Below the pieces are notes generated by a model, which searched no databases, was not told the DNA's origin, and saw only the letters and a program-made list of their open reading frames with translations. A stretch of DNA of 64,000 bases from Cotesia glomerata. Lineage: Eukaryota > Arthropoda > Insecta > Hymenoptera > Braconidae. A program made the position numbers and the translations under genes. This document shows positions 22,501-34,350 of the stretch, piece by piece; positions within the stretch are counted from its first letter, which is position 1, and the number at the start of each line of letters is the position of its first letter. Location: NCBI RefSeq assembly GCF_020080835.1, contig NC_058158.1, positions 28,414,305 to 28,478,304 on the forward strand, written 5' to 3'.

Positions 22501-23374
22501 CCGGACGTAAACCAATTTTTTTAAAATGAGATTCCAACTCAAAAGGATTACAACACCGATCAAATACCTTTTTTGACACCATAAAGACAAATTAAAAAAG
22601 CGCTTATAAACTAGAGAAATTATTTATTTATACAACAAATGTAATGACAATCTTTTATAAAACACTAGATTGCACAAAAGATTTATAGGTTATGTTTTAG
22701 ATCTCAAAATGAAAAAGCCGCACTTTTAATCAAAACATACTAGCTTATAGCATCTAGTTTACTGGCTATAGGTAAGTCGATAATTAAAATTTGAATCTTA
22801 CTAATTACAGTCATCGATGAAGCCTCTAAATTGTGAATATAATGCCGTGAAATCGTTGAATTGTATTTATCTCATTATATAAATAAAATTTATGAAAAAA
22901 AATTTTTTTTCCATTTTTGAAAATTTAACAATTTTTTTTCAATTGAATAAAAAAAATAGAAAGAGAAATAGGACCAATCTGGGTTCTACAGGGATAACTG
23001 TGGAATTGATTAAAGTTTATTTTAGAAAAAAAAATTAAAAAAAATGTCGAACTTCGAAAAATCATTGATTTTGTCAAAAACTGCAAAATTCCCTATGTAC
23101 TGCCTTACAAAAATTTTTAATATTTTTATCGGAAAGTACATCTAAAAACAAAAAATTTTTAAAAAAAAAAAAGGTACCTAAATGTTTAGTTTTGAAAAGT
23201 TATGGCTATTTGAAAATAAAAAGCCATTTTTTGAAAAATTCATAACTTTTGGAGTTAGGTAAAAATTCAAAAATTCTGAGAACCGTTTTTATAGGGTAGA
23301 AAAAGGATGGAAAACTTTCGGCCAAATCGAAAAGGGTCGGGGTCAAAAGTGGTCGATTTGGCATGGAATACCCC
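19584..23374 (-). mobile_element. DNA transposon with ~585 bp terminal inverted repeats
   Basis: The ends read GGGGTATTCCATGCCAAATC at 19584 and its reverse complement finishing CCCC at 23374. Inverted homology runs inwards to about 20172 on the left and 22795 on the right, so each TIR is near 585 bp. Flanks are ATATATA on the left and ATAGATA on the right; a 3 bp ATA duplication is possible but unproven in such sequence. Between the TIRs is one minus-strand spliced gene (next entry). I cannot assign the superfamily with certainty. Confidence 0.9.
20215..22582 (-). CDS. Spliced transposase-like gene: zinc finger plus RNase H-fold-like core
   Basis: Four exons fit GT-AG introns of 68-75 bp, all phase 1: 22582-22270, 22194-21744, 21675-21353 and 21283-20215. 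Exon 1 holds a Cys-His cluster (C10, C11, H19, C45, C48) that looks like a DNA-binding finger, then an acidic low-complexity tail. Exon 3 holds QMPGMKDFVSI and LRPKHCVLAG. Exon 4 carries candidate catalytic residues in ICDFAENY (D96 of the 323-codon terminal frame), YFSDGAPQQF (D179) and HGKGPCDGIGG (H214, D220), resembling a DDE-type core. Similar proteins are repeated, uncharacterised entries in insects and Hydra, from memory. About five single-base shifts (near 22003, 21625, 21425, 21390 and 21172) break the frame. The function is inferred from the TIR context. Confidence 0.75.
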
Positions 23375-25219
23375 ATAGATATACAGTCTTGTAGTTTTCG
23401 TTTTTTATTAATTGTAATTAAACGACACTGAATCAATTAACCATTCGCATTCAGTGACCTACAATCGTCGATTAGAAATTTTTTAAAAAAAATTTAACTC
23501 AAATAATGGATTTTTTCACAATTTACAGTGTTTCCGGGTTTCACACATGACGGACAGGAAAATTTTTTGACCTATTTTGGTGTTTTTTTCCAATTCTATT
23601 GCAGTAAATCAATTTTTAAAAAGCATGAAATTAATCTCCATTAATTATCTCGACAATAGTATGCAAAATATCTTGATTCCGTGAACTAACAAGGCTATAA
23701 TAAAAATAGCCGCCAAAATGAGGCGAAAAAAATTTTTCGATCGTAAAGCACTCTCTGATGCTTCGCATCATGAGTCGTGAAAAAAAAAAAAAAAAAATAA
23801 CTTAATTCAAGATGAAAAATTATCGAATCAAGTAAAATTTCTCAGTTCAAGAATTGTTCAGGAGCTATTCTGTCTTTGGTTTTTAGTTGAGTCAACCGAT
23901 GTTCGTTTAATGTGATACACGAAAAAAAAAATTTCGTTCTGGTAACCTAACTGTAGAGTTACCACAACTATACAAAGTTTACTGTTCGTTATAGAGTTAC
24001 AGTAACAAAATGTTAATTAGTTCTGATAACTCAATGTTGTTGAGCTCTCAGAGCTCTACGGAATTGTTCTCAGAGCCAAACGGTATAGTTGGGAGCGCTT
24101 TACGTTGCGCAGTAGTGGAGTGCGCTGACATATTTCATAACCTTCTAAAATGACAAACAGAATTATTTTGTTACTCATCCATATTATTAAAAATATATGA
24201 GGACAATTAAGTTTCCAGTTTATTTATTTACGGAAATAGATTTTTTTTTTGTCAAATTGAATTTCGTTAGAACAGTTTTGTATTAATGGTTTTTCAAGGT
24301 TCATTTGCAGTGACTGTTAATTTAATTTATTAGTTGAATATATTGTGATAAGTAATAAGTTATCGAAATACATTAAAAAGACCCCATTTAACACAAAATA
24401 AAATTTGTTTTCGTTTATTTATCTTTTCTTGTGCATATACGGTAGTGATTTTATGTCCAATATTTATTGATATAATTAAGAAAATAAGATAATTTTGTGA
24501 CGACCATATTTTTATTTTTCAAATAATTATTATTTGTAATATAAGTTCTATTATTATTTTATTTCTATTATAATACTATTCTTATTTGTCATATACAATT
24601 ATTGCGGGCAATATAAATTCGTTCTGCCGCATTTATTTATTAAATTATCAATGCTAAATAGTAAAAAAAAATTATTAAGCAGACTGCCAAAAATTTGTTA
24701 TAGTCTCAGAACGATCTTGTAGAGTTGTGAGAGGTAAATAACGTTTAGCTCTCAGAGCTCAACGATGTAGAGTTGCAGGAGCTCAACGGTATTGTTACCA
24801 TAAGAATACGTTAACCTACTGGAACTTTTTACAACTAACTAACTACTATAGAGTTCCTATAGCAAAATTTTTTTCTCCGTGTATGTTAACTAACGTACAA
24901 ATTTCTGAAAAAAGTAAAAAATTGAGAAATTCTAATAAATTATGCATTTATGACTGTTTATAATCTGATGTGGCCATGTAAAATTTTTTTACGGAATAAA
25001 AAAGATTAGTTTTCAAATGAATCTTGCACTCATTAAAGGTGATTAAAAATTCCCTGTTTTATGCAAAGAGAATTTTGAATCATAAATATTTGTTTTTGTC
25101 ACTTGGCATAATAATTGAACATTTCAAATTCAAATGATTTTAATAAAGGTCATCCTGGATTAGAACACGGTAACTATGCATTTAAATAGCGGTTTAATAA
25201 AGGAATTCAGTGTATTTAT
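23375..25219. other. Non-coding DNA with a weak MITE-like segment
   Basis: No gene is seen. From about 23923 (TACACGAAAAAAAAAATTT) to 24893 (AAATTTTTTTCTCCGTGTA) the ends are imperfectly inverted and resemble the ACACGGAAA MITE family. The interior is rich in GAGCTCTCAGAGCTC-type words and AGAGTTACC near both ends. Confidence 0.45.
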
Positions 25220-26323
25220 AATCCGAACAAAAACAGTTTAACTGTAAAAAATTGCGCCAAGTCCACGTTCATAGAACTCATCTCAATAACATTTGCACTT
25301 AACAAAAAAAATTAGGCTCGTTTCAATAATTTTTATTCTCTACAAAAAGATGTGAAATACAAAAAAATACTAAGAAACCGTCATAATGTTGAAAAAATTG
25401 AAATAAAATTTGTTAAAAATTAAAAAATTAAAAAAAAAATTTTTTTATCGTACTTGGCGCGCGTCATTGAGTACCGCAAATTTTTTCGGAAGCATGTCAA
25501 CTCAAGAAAAAACGATTTCGCTTGTATATATATAATCATATTATATATTTATATAGATTTACATTAGTCAAGGATACTGAACTCATTGAAAACATTGCTT
25601 AGTGTATTAATTATCAGTTTTAGTGAAAAAACCCGTTTTTAAAATTTTTTTTAGATCTTTAGTGAAAACAACTGTCAATATGGTGGTGTGTTCAAGAAAT
25701 CTGAAATTATATAAAATTTTTGGATTCATTTTTTTTCAGCTTCGTCATTAATCTTTAATGAAGAACCTTAAGCAATATTAAAGCTTGATATTGCTTCATT
25801 TAATTGTAATTAACACATTTTGATTGGCACTCACACCGCATTTTCCCAATGTAGTCGGCCATATGTTTTATTTTTTAGTAAACAAAATTCTCAATGCAAC
25901 CGACCCAACGTGAGCATGCGTATCGACTTGTATGTAGTTTGCATAACTGCGTATGGAATGTCGATTTTACCTAACTTTTGTAAAACTTATTATGAAATAA
26001 TATAGGTTCACTTACTTATAAATTTCTCAACATTAAAAAGATGTTCATTTATCCTGAAAAAATTTGGGGTACTCAATGACGCGCGCCAAGTACGATAAAA
26101 AAATTTTTTTTTTAATTTTTTAATTTTTAACAAATTTTATTTCAATTTTTTCAACATTATGACGGTTTCTTAGTATTTTTTTGTATTTCACATCTTTTTG
26201 TAGAGAATAAAAATTATTGAAACGAGCCTAATTTTTTTTGTAAAGTGCAAATGTTATTGAGATGAGTTCTATGAACGTGGACTTGGCGCAATTTTTTACA
26301 GTTAAACTGTTTTTGTTCGGATT
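25220..26323. mobile_element. Non-coding TIR element, ~270 bp arms
   Basis: AATCCGAACAAAAACAGTTT at 25220 is mirrored by AAACTGTTTTTGTTCGGATT ending at 26323. The inverted homology continues through GCGCCAAGTCCACGTTC and TACTTGGCGCGCGTCATTGA to about 25490 and 26065. The 570 bp interior has no credible gene, so this looks like a non-autonomous DNA transposon. The target duplication is unclear. Confidence 0.8.
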
Positions 26324-26811
26324 TCATATCTTTTTGTTAAGTGTCATTTTTTGCTCGCTACTACATTACACTTGTAACTTACAGACATAAGTGTGCTATG
26401 TTGTATCTAGTAAACCTTCTACCCTTGATTATATGTACAGTGTATTTAAAAAAAGAACTTGAGAGGTGTCAAGGGATACCCGGATGGAAACGAAGTTCCG
26501 TTAGATTAATTAGTGAAGGAATTGTAATAAAATTATCCATTGGAAACTTTACATTTCAGAAAAAAACGAGTGAGCCTCACAGGCATAAGGTCACAATAGA
26601 AGTGAAACTTTTTTAATCGTTAAGTTGGTCTATATTATATGTATATTTATAATATAGCATCTCATGTTTTGAAAAACACAAGAAAATAATTTTATCAACT
26701 ACCCAGTATTTGAGAAATAAAACACAAAAGTTTGAAAAATCCAAAAATGCACGCCTGATAACGCTAATTTATTAAAAAAATTGTCTAATTGATTAAAAAA
26801 AAATTAGGAAT
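26324..26811. other. Non-coding DNA with a possible repeat fragment and motif-B copy
   Basis: A 91-codon open frame at 26341-26616 has no recognisable domain. Its last half (CAAGGGATACCCGGATGG ... GAGCCTCACAGGCATAAGG) looks like an interspersed-repeat fragment rather than a gene. A motif-B copy (AAAGTTTGAAAAATCCAAAA) is at 26727. Confidence 0.4.
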
Positions 26812-26961
26812 ACGGTTGACCCTGAAGGCCATCCCTGCAACTTCCCGCCAATTCTATACCTAAACGCTTGAAATTGCACTTATGACGTTTGAGAGCTCTT
26901 CAAGCTCATAAATACAATTTGTATATTATTTTGAGCTCTCCGAGCTCAAAAAAATAGCTTT

Positions 26962-27183
26962 TTCTGCCCTCCGGCCGGAAAGTGGCAACTTTCTGGCCGC
27001 TGCGCTAAACAAAGTTGCCACATTCCGGCTACGTCGAGCAGAAAAATAGTATACATACCTTGGCCAGTAAAAAGTAAAGCCTCAGATCACATGTTTGTCA
27101 ACCTCGGCTTCGCCTCGGCCAACAATTACATGTGATCTGAGACTTTTCTTATTTTACTGGCCTAGGTATGTAATATACTATTG
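26962..27183 (+). repeat. Composite foldback element, copy 2, nested in family F
   Basis: Two hairpins as in 2107-2337 but in the opposite orientation. The first (26967-27043) pairs CGGAAAGTGGCAACTTT with AAAGTTGCCACATTCCGG around GCTGCGCTAAAC. The second (27050-27180) pairs GCCAGTAAAA...CTCAGATCACATGT with its mirror, around a loop with CCTCGGCTTCGCCTCGG. The borders are TAGTATAC and its near mirror. The loop sequence is itself a short inverted repeat. Confidence 0.8.
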
Positions 27184-27701
27184 TATGCTTTTGAGCTCTT
27201 CGAGCTCAAAAGTTTGATAAAACACTATTTTTTTAATTTTCAAATCGCAATAACTTTTGAATGAATGAACCGATTTTCACGCGGTTGGTAGAATTTGACG
27301 CAGTTTTTAAGCTTCATTAAAAATGTTTGAGTTTATATTGACAGAGTGGGAAAATTCGGAGTAATTCCGAAAAAACGATTTTTTCAGTTTTCTTTCGTCA
27401 AAGATAACTCACGAATGAATTAACCGATTTCGACCAGATTAGCGGCGATCAACGTGGTTTTTCAAGCTTAAACGCGGATTAGTTTTTGGAGTTGATCGGT
27501 AGAGCCGTTTAAAAGTTATTCCAAAAAAACCACTTTTGAAAAAATTTTTTTTTGCAGTTTTTTTGCGATTTCTCAAAATCTACCGGTCTGAATCGATCCA
27601 AAGTGTATTAGAAATCTAAGTTTGGTCAAGCCCTTTCGAATGGCACCAACCGCGATAAAATCGGTCGAGCTGTTCAAAAGTTACGAGAGGTTTACATACA
27701 T

Positions 27702-27709
27702 CCACACAC

Positions 27710-27786
<77 letters not shown>
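27702..27786 (+). repeat. (AC)n microsatellite inside family F copy B
   Basis: About 85 bp of nearly pure AC at the same internal place as the AC tracts in copies C and D. Confidence 0.95.
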
Positions 27787-27787
<1 letters not shown>

Positions 27788-27949
27788 ATCGCGGGAATAG
27801 TCAGGGAAGCTTCCTATGGACCTCGAAACGTCGAGATTCGATGAAAACTCGATTTTCGTAAAATGGGGTGAAAACAATAACTTCCCGATTTTTGAAAATC
27901 TTCGATTTTCTTAGCGGGAAGTTAAAAATGATAATTAAAGGAATTATTG

Positions 27950-28135
27950 ATTTAAATTAAATAATCTGGAGCTCAATAACATAATAATAATAGTAATAAT
28001 AATAATAAATATCATCATTACTATTATATTTATCATCAATTCAGTGTGACCATTAAAATTATTTTCAATATCATCTTTATTATTATTATTTTTTTTATTA
28101 TTTAGTGTCATTATCATATTGATGTTAGTAAAGAT
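27950..28135. repeat. (AAT)n ... (ATT)n inverted microsatellite unit, short form
   Basis: AAT-rich sequence on the left and ATT-rich on the right around TATTATATTTATCATCAATT. The unit at 28745-29042 has the same centre, so the two share ancestry. Confidence 0.6.
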
Positions 28136-28744
28136 CACAATTCGTAAACTTATAAATAATATTCGTATTATCTAAGGAATATCATCGTTTCAAACTTCGC
28201 TCAATTAACAAGTAGTGCCACCTACAGGCAACAATCATCAAGACGTTGTAGTATCTGTGTATTGCTCGAATAGAATTGCTCAGATCTTGATCAGCTGACT
28301 TTTCCGAAGAAAGCAAAATCAAACAATTCTAGCTCTTATAAGTATTGACTCTAGTTAATAAATGCAATTGAATTAGAAGAAAATACATTTAGAAAAATAC
28401 ATATAGAAAGTTATTTAATAATTAATTCTAGGGATTTTATATTAAAAAAAAAATTTTAACATTATTTGTTATTAAAAAAATTTTCAATTCAAAGTTTGTA
28501 TTTTTCCCGCAGAAATTGAATGTTTATAAAGTTTCAATATAAATCAATTAAAGTATCACTTATCGTACAATATCTAGCAGCATCAATAAAATTTTATATA
28601 AATAAGCCGCAAATACTCTTTGGCTTAGATTAACAAACTAAATTATCAATTGAAACTTTAATTTTACATGAATTTTTACATTTTTTTGTAATTGAGATAA
28701 TTATAAATTCAAATCTAATCCTCAATACTCAATAATTTAAAAAT

Positions 28745-29978
<1,234 letters not shown>

Positions 29979-30257
29979 ACACGGAAAAAAGAAAACTCGA
30001 AAAATTACAGTATAAAATGTAAAATCGGTCCCGTCGTAATCAAAAATAGAAAAATTACAGTTTGAAATAACATTTTTCTAAATTCAATTTTTTAATTTAA
30101 TATTCAGAGCTTTCAATGTAAACATTACATTCTACAATGTAATTCTTATAAAATCTGTAAAAATTACAATTTGAAACTGTAATTTTTCCAGTTTTTATCA
30201 CGAAGCACCACGTTGCATTTTATACTGTAATTTTTCGAGTTTTCTTTTTTCCGTGTA
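29979..30257. mobile_element. TA-flanked MITE, 43 bp TIRs
   Basis: ACACGGAAAAAAGAAAACTC at 29979 is mirrored by GAGTTTTCTTTTTTCCGTGT at 30237-30256, and the inverted homology extends through AAAAATTACAGTATAAAATG. A second inverted layer of AAAAATTACA/TGTAATTTTT words lies inside. It is about 279 bp with no coding capacity. A Tc1/mariner-type TA target is plausible. Confidence 0.85.
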
Positions 30258-31299
30258 TACTTAACACAACATGTACTATACCACTGAGCTGAAAGTAGCA
30301 CCACCGTGATACAAAATTAGAATCACTTTTTTCCTGTGAAGAAGCGAAATTTTGTGACTACTAAATTTTGACGAACCTTCTGTCTTAATAATTGAAAAAA
30401 CAAATTCGTGAATTTGCGTTTGAGGTATGCAATATTGATAATGAAATAGTCAGATGCATTTTATCTTCAACTGATCTAAATCTTATGTATACTTGGTATT
30501 TTTATTTAATATATTCTATTCAATTGCCTTTAGATTTTGTTTTACTTCCTTAGGATTTTCGTTTAGTCTATAAAATAGGGATATGCAGCAAATCACTTTG
30601 GATTGGCTTGGCGTAAGAGTGTGAGAAAAAGGTTGAGTATAGTGCGGCAAAGAAAGTCTGTAACGTAACTAAAAATAAAAAAAAAAGAGCATACGAGCTG
30701 GAAAAAAGTATAACGGTTGTTTGCTGTTCTCTAACGTTGCATCCGTCATACATAAATGGATGGTGGATATAAAAGGGTGGGTAGTGCTTTACCAAGGTGG
30801 AAAATTTTTATATTTACCAGCTGTGTAAATGTAAATAAAACGTAAGTAGATAAAAATCTTATCTACACTTTTTTACATCTTTATTCTTACGGTTTGCATT
30901 TGCAAGCATTTCAACATCACCATCTTTTCAACTTGTCGAACGAACTGAATAGTTGTACGGATTTAGAATACTGATTGTCAGCTTACTACGCCATTTTCTT
31001 GTTTATTCCGATGAATAAAACAATTCTAAATAACGTTCGTGTTATTTTGTCTTACTTTTTTTTTCTTATATTGGTTTGTATACTAAGAAATATTTAACTC
31101 TTTGTATAAAAATTCTAAAAGCCATTTAAATTCTTTCGAAATTATTATTAGGATTCAAAATTCTGAATTTAATTATTGATTATTAAATAACATGACATAC
31201 AGTCTTAAAACATGTAATTAATAATTCCAGCATAAAAAAAGTCGTAAAAAAGCAAAAAAAAAATAATTAATAATTAGCACAGACAATATATCCAAAATT
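30258..31299. other. Non-coding DNA, no gene seen
   Basis: No supported gene. A slightly less AT-rich patch at 30590-30800 has open frames on the minus strand without any recognisable domain. Confidence 0.5.
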
Positions 31300-32205
31300 G
31301 CAGAAATTATTTATCCTAGAATATATCCTAGTATATATTCTGGAATACATGCTGAGTATAAAAAAATTCGCCGAAAAATATATCTTAGAATATATTCTAA
31401 GATATATGCATTCACGTGCATTGATTATGAACCAGACTGTAGAGCTAACGACAGACCAGACTATAGATCTCAAAAAAATCTTACGTACAATGGGACACAT
31501 ATGAGCGCAAATATACACTAGTCACAAAAATTAAGGGATATAAAGAAAATTTCAAATCTTTGGGTGATATTCAACGAGCTGTAACTCCGAGGAAAATGGT
31601 TGTACAGAAAAAATAAAAAAGCAAATTGTAGCTCCAAGTGTCTAGTTTTCAGACATGACCATGAAAATTTTTTGTCATGACCAAGTCTGGAGAAATCCTA
31701 AGAAAACTACGGAAAAAAAATTTTTCCAAATGTTTTCTCGTCTGAAAAAAGGTCTACGGGCTTCAAAAAAATTGTTTCCATTATTTCTTTACAAAGCTCT
31801 TTTAAAATATTTAATACCCTTCAATTTGACGTAATCATAAAGCCTATACAATGATTTGCCGCGGAGTTATCGTCAATCAAAGCAAAAAAGTTCTTTTTGA
31901 CTTTGATAATTAATAACTCTGGAAATAATGATCGTATAGAAAATCTGAGGAAGGTTTTAAAAACTACACGATACTCTCTATAAGAAACTGTAAACGGCTT
32001 TTGAAAAAAAAAAATTTTTTTGAAATTGAAAATTCGGACTGAAAAAAAGATATATCTGGGATATATACTGGGATATATACTAGCACATATATCCTAGCAT
32101 ATATTTTTTTGGCGAATTTTCGTATATCCCAGCATATATTCTAGAGTATATTCTAGGATATATTCCCAGTATATATTCTAGGATATATAATTTTTCCGTG
32201 GGGGG
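31300..32205. repeat. ATATATCCTAG-type array, inverted at both ends
   Basis: Left block 31307-31410 has TATCCTAGAATATATCCTAG words and AAAATTCGCCGAAAAATATA. Right block 32050-32195 has GGATATATACTGGGATATAT words and TTTTTTGGCGAATTTTCG, the inverted counterpart. The 600 bp between them contains AGTCACAAAAATTAAGGGAT at 31521 but no gene. It may be a TIR element whose ends carry expanded subrepeats. Confidence 0.6.
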
Positions 32206-32373
32206 GAAGTGTTAAGAATTACTCTCATGCACGGCTCGAGTGAAAATATTGACAAGAACGCAAGTAGCAACAATTTTTTCCGTGCATGGGTTCAATTAGA
32301 CCCAGTATGATTACTACGTTATTTTTAAGAAGTGTGACTTCAACGGGTTAAAAAAAATTTAACCCGTTATATA

Positions 32374-33931
32374 CAGTAGCGCTCAAAAGTATTTTGACAA
32401 CATAAAATTTTTTAATATTTTTTTAAAATAAAAGCCTATCGGAAAATGTATTGAGTATAATGTAGAGTAGTGTAATTGCGACTATTTAAGCGTATCAAAT
32501 TACAACTTGTTTGTTTACACACCGCGCCATCGAACGTACTTGACTTACCGTGAGCTCAAAAGTATTTTGACACGCATTTGACTTGAAAAACTCTCGCAGA
32601 TTACTTGTTCCTTAGTATTTATTATTACATATATTTACTTGTTGTGGTTACTTCAATATGCCTAAGTGCAAGGAATATTCTAGTGATTTTAAAAAAGCCG
32701 TTATTAATGCATTAAAACAAGGATTGAAACAAACAGAAGTTGCTCGTTTGTTTAAAGTGTCTCGACAGTTAGTTAGCTTATGGAATAAAGTCTATAACAA
32801 AAGAAAAACTGTCGAAAGTAAGCCTCGAACAGGCCGCCCAAGAAAAACTTCTTCTTACATCGATCATACTATAAAAAAGTTATCAGCAAATGATATACGG
32901 ATGTCCGCTGTAATGATAAAAAATGAATTAAAAGAAAAATATAACGTAGATATTCATATTTCTACTGTAAAACGACGCTTAAAGGTCCTAGAGTAATATG
33001 GCCGAAGACCGGCTAAAAAACCTTTAATATCGAAAAAAAACAGGAAGTCTCGTCTTGAGTTCGCGAAACGGCATATATCGTGGTCAAGTTTAGAGTGGTC
33101 TAAAGTTTTATGGAGTGACGAAAGTAAATTTAATTTAATGTCATCTGATGGTATCAAGTACATTCGGCGTCCAGTAAACAAAAAATACGATTATCGGTAT
33201 CAAATACCCACAGTTAAACATAGAGGTGGTAGTGTGATGGTTTGGGGATGTTTTTCACGGTCTGGAGTTGGACCATTAGTTCGAATAGAAGGAAAAATGG
33301 ATCGGTTCATGTATGCAAATATATTAAAGTCTCAGATGTTACCATATGCTAAACATCACATGCCAGCTAAGTGGTATTTTCAACAAGACAATGATCCCAA
33401 ACACAGATCAAAGCATATCAGTGACTTATTAAATCGTGAAAAAGTTAAAGTTCTTGAGTGGCCAAGTCAAAGTCCCGACTTGAATCCGATAGAAAATCTC
33501 TGGGAAGAATTGAAACGTAGTGTAAAAACCCAAAATTATTCAAACAAAAACGCTTTGTTTGAAACTCTAAAAAATGAGTGGGATCAAATTCCAATAAGTC
33601 GATTACAAAAATTAATCGACTCAATGCCGGAGCGATGCAAGGCTGTCATAAAGGCCAAGGGATATGCTACTAAATACTAATATATTTATTGCTGTAAATT
33701 ATAATTATGCGTTAAATTAGTTTTTTTCAAAAATGTCAAAATACTTTTGAACCACCATTTTCCTAATATTTTAAAAATTAAACTTTCTTTTATTATGAAT
33801 AAGAACCTCTTTGACACTATTCTGTAGTTTATTCAAAAGGTGTTAAAAAATAAATAAATGATTATTGTGTTTCATATTTATTTTAATTAAACCATTAAAT
33901 ATATTTGTCAAAATACTTTTGAGCGCTACTG
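32374..33931 (+). mobile_element. Tc1-family transposon with IR/DR ends
   Basis: 1,558 bp flanked by TA on both sides (32372-32373 and 33932-33933). The outer ends CAGTAGCGCTCAAAAGTATT are inverted. Each end also has an inner direct copy of TCAAAAGTATTTTGACA: at 32556-32572 on the left and 33734-33750 on the right. That is the IR/DR arrangement known from some Tc1 elements such as Sleeping Beauty. The transposase frame inside carries one stop. Confidence 0.95.
32658..33680 (+). pseudogene. Tc1 transposase, one premature stop
   Basis: ATG at 32658 opens a 341-codon reading frame that is intact except for TAA at 32994-32996; the frame is unchanged after the stop. The N-terminus has two helix-turn-helix regions for binding the terminal repeats (about residues 1-60 and 65-112) joined by a GRPRK hook at about 55. 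The catalytic domain has the DDE triad in WSDESKF, QQDNDPKH and SPDLNPIENLW, with 34 residues between the second Asp and the Glu (DD34E), the Tc1 family signature. It would cut and paste the element at TA. The single nonsense change, with no indel, suggests recent inactivation. Confidence 0.95.
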
Positions 33932-33954
33932 TATATATATATATATATCAAATA

Positions 33955-34350
33955 ATACTCGAAAATTAGTGAAGATTCCACTAATAATTTAAGTGGAAGC
34001 GCTATTAAATCAGTGAAAAAAGGAATCACAAATAATATCAGTGAATTATTTATTCACGATTTCTGAAAAATCACTATTAAATTAGTGAACATTGAAGTCA
34101 TTAATACAATCAGTGACAAATTCACTGACAACCGAGTAGAAACAACTGCGTGATTAGTGAATTCTAAAACCACTAGTAAAATTAGTGACAAAGTAACTGC
34201 TAATTAATAAAAAAGACTTTTGAATTAGTGAAATTTAAAATTACTAATTGAGGTAGTGAAAAGTCCACTGATTAATCTAGTAAAATCACTAATTTTACAG
34301 TGAAAAAATTTTTACTACCTGAATTAGTGAAAATTTCACTAATTTTATTT
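33955..34350. repeat. Cluster of TTAGTGAA words on both strands
   Basis: About six exact TTAGTGAA or TTCACTAA and some eight near matches (CAGTGAA, TAGTGAC, CACTAAT) fall in 400 bp at irregular spacing. There is no fixed repeat unit and no open frame. It begins about 20 bp after the Tc1 element. Confidence 0.65.

Larger units (their letters stand above)
26812..27928 (+). repeat. Family F interspersed repeat, copy B
   Basis: Opens with GGTTGACCC ... CTGCAACTTCCCGC and closes TTAGCGGGAAGTTAAAAA. It carries a long (AC)n tract at 27702-27786 directly before the conserved GGGAATAGTCAGGGAAGCTT and AACGTCGAGATTCGATGAAA blocks. The foldback at 26962-27183 is inserted in its GAGCTC-rich part; without it the copy would be about 0.9 kb. 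Confidence 0.85.

Noticed and set aside
26341..26616. 91-codon open frame as a possible gene
   Set aside because: No domain, no signal peptide, no splice context, and its second half looks like interspersed-repeat sequence.
27622..27861. Open frames with long Thr-His or Val-Cys repeats over the AC tracts (also at 37759-38073)
   Set aside because: They are translations of (AC)n microsatellite inside family F and have no independent support.
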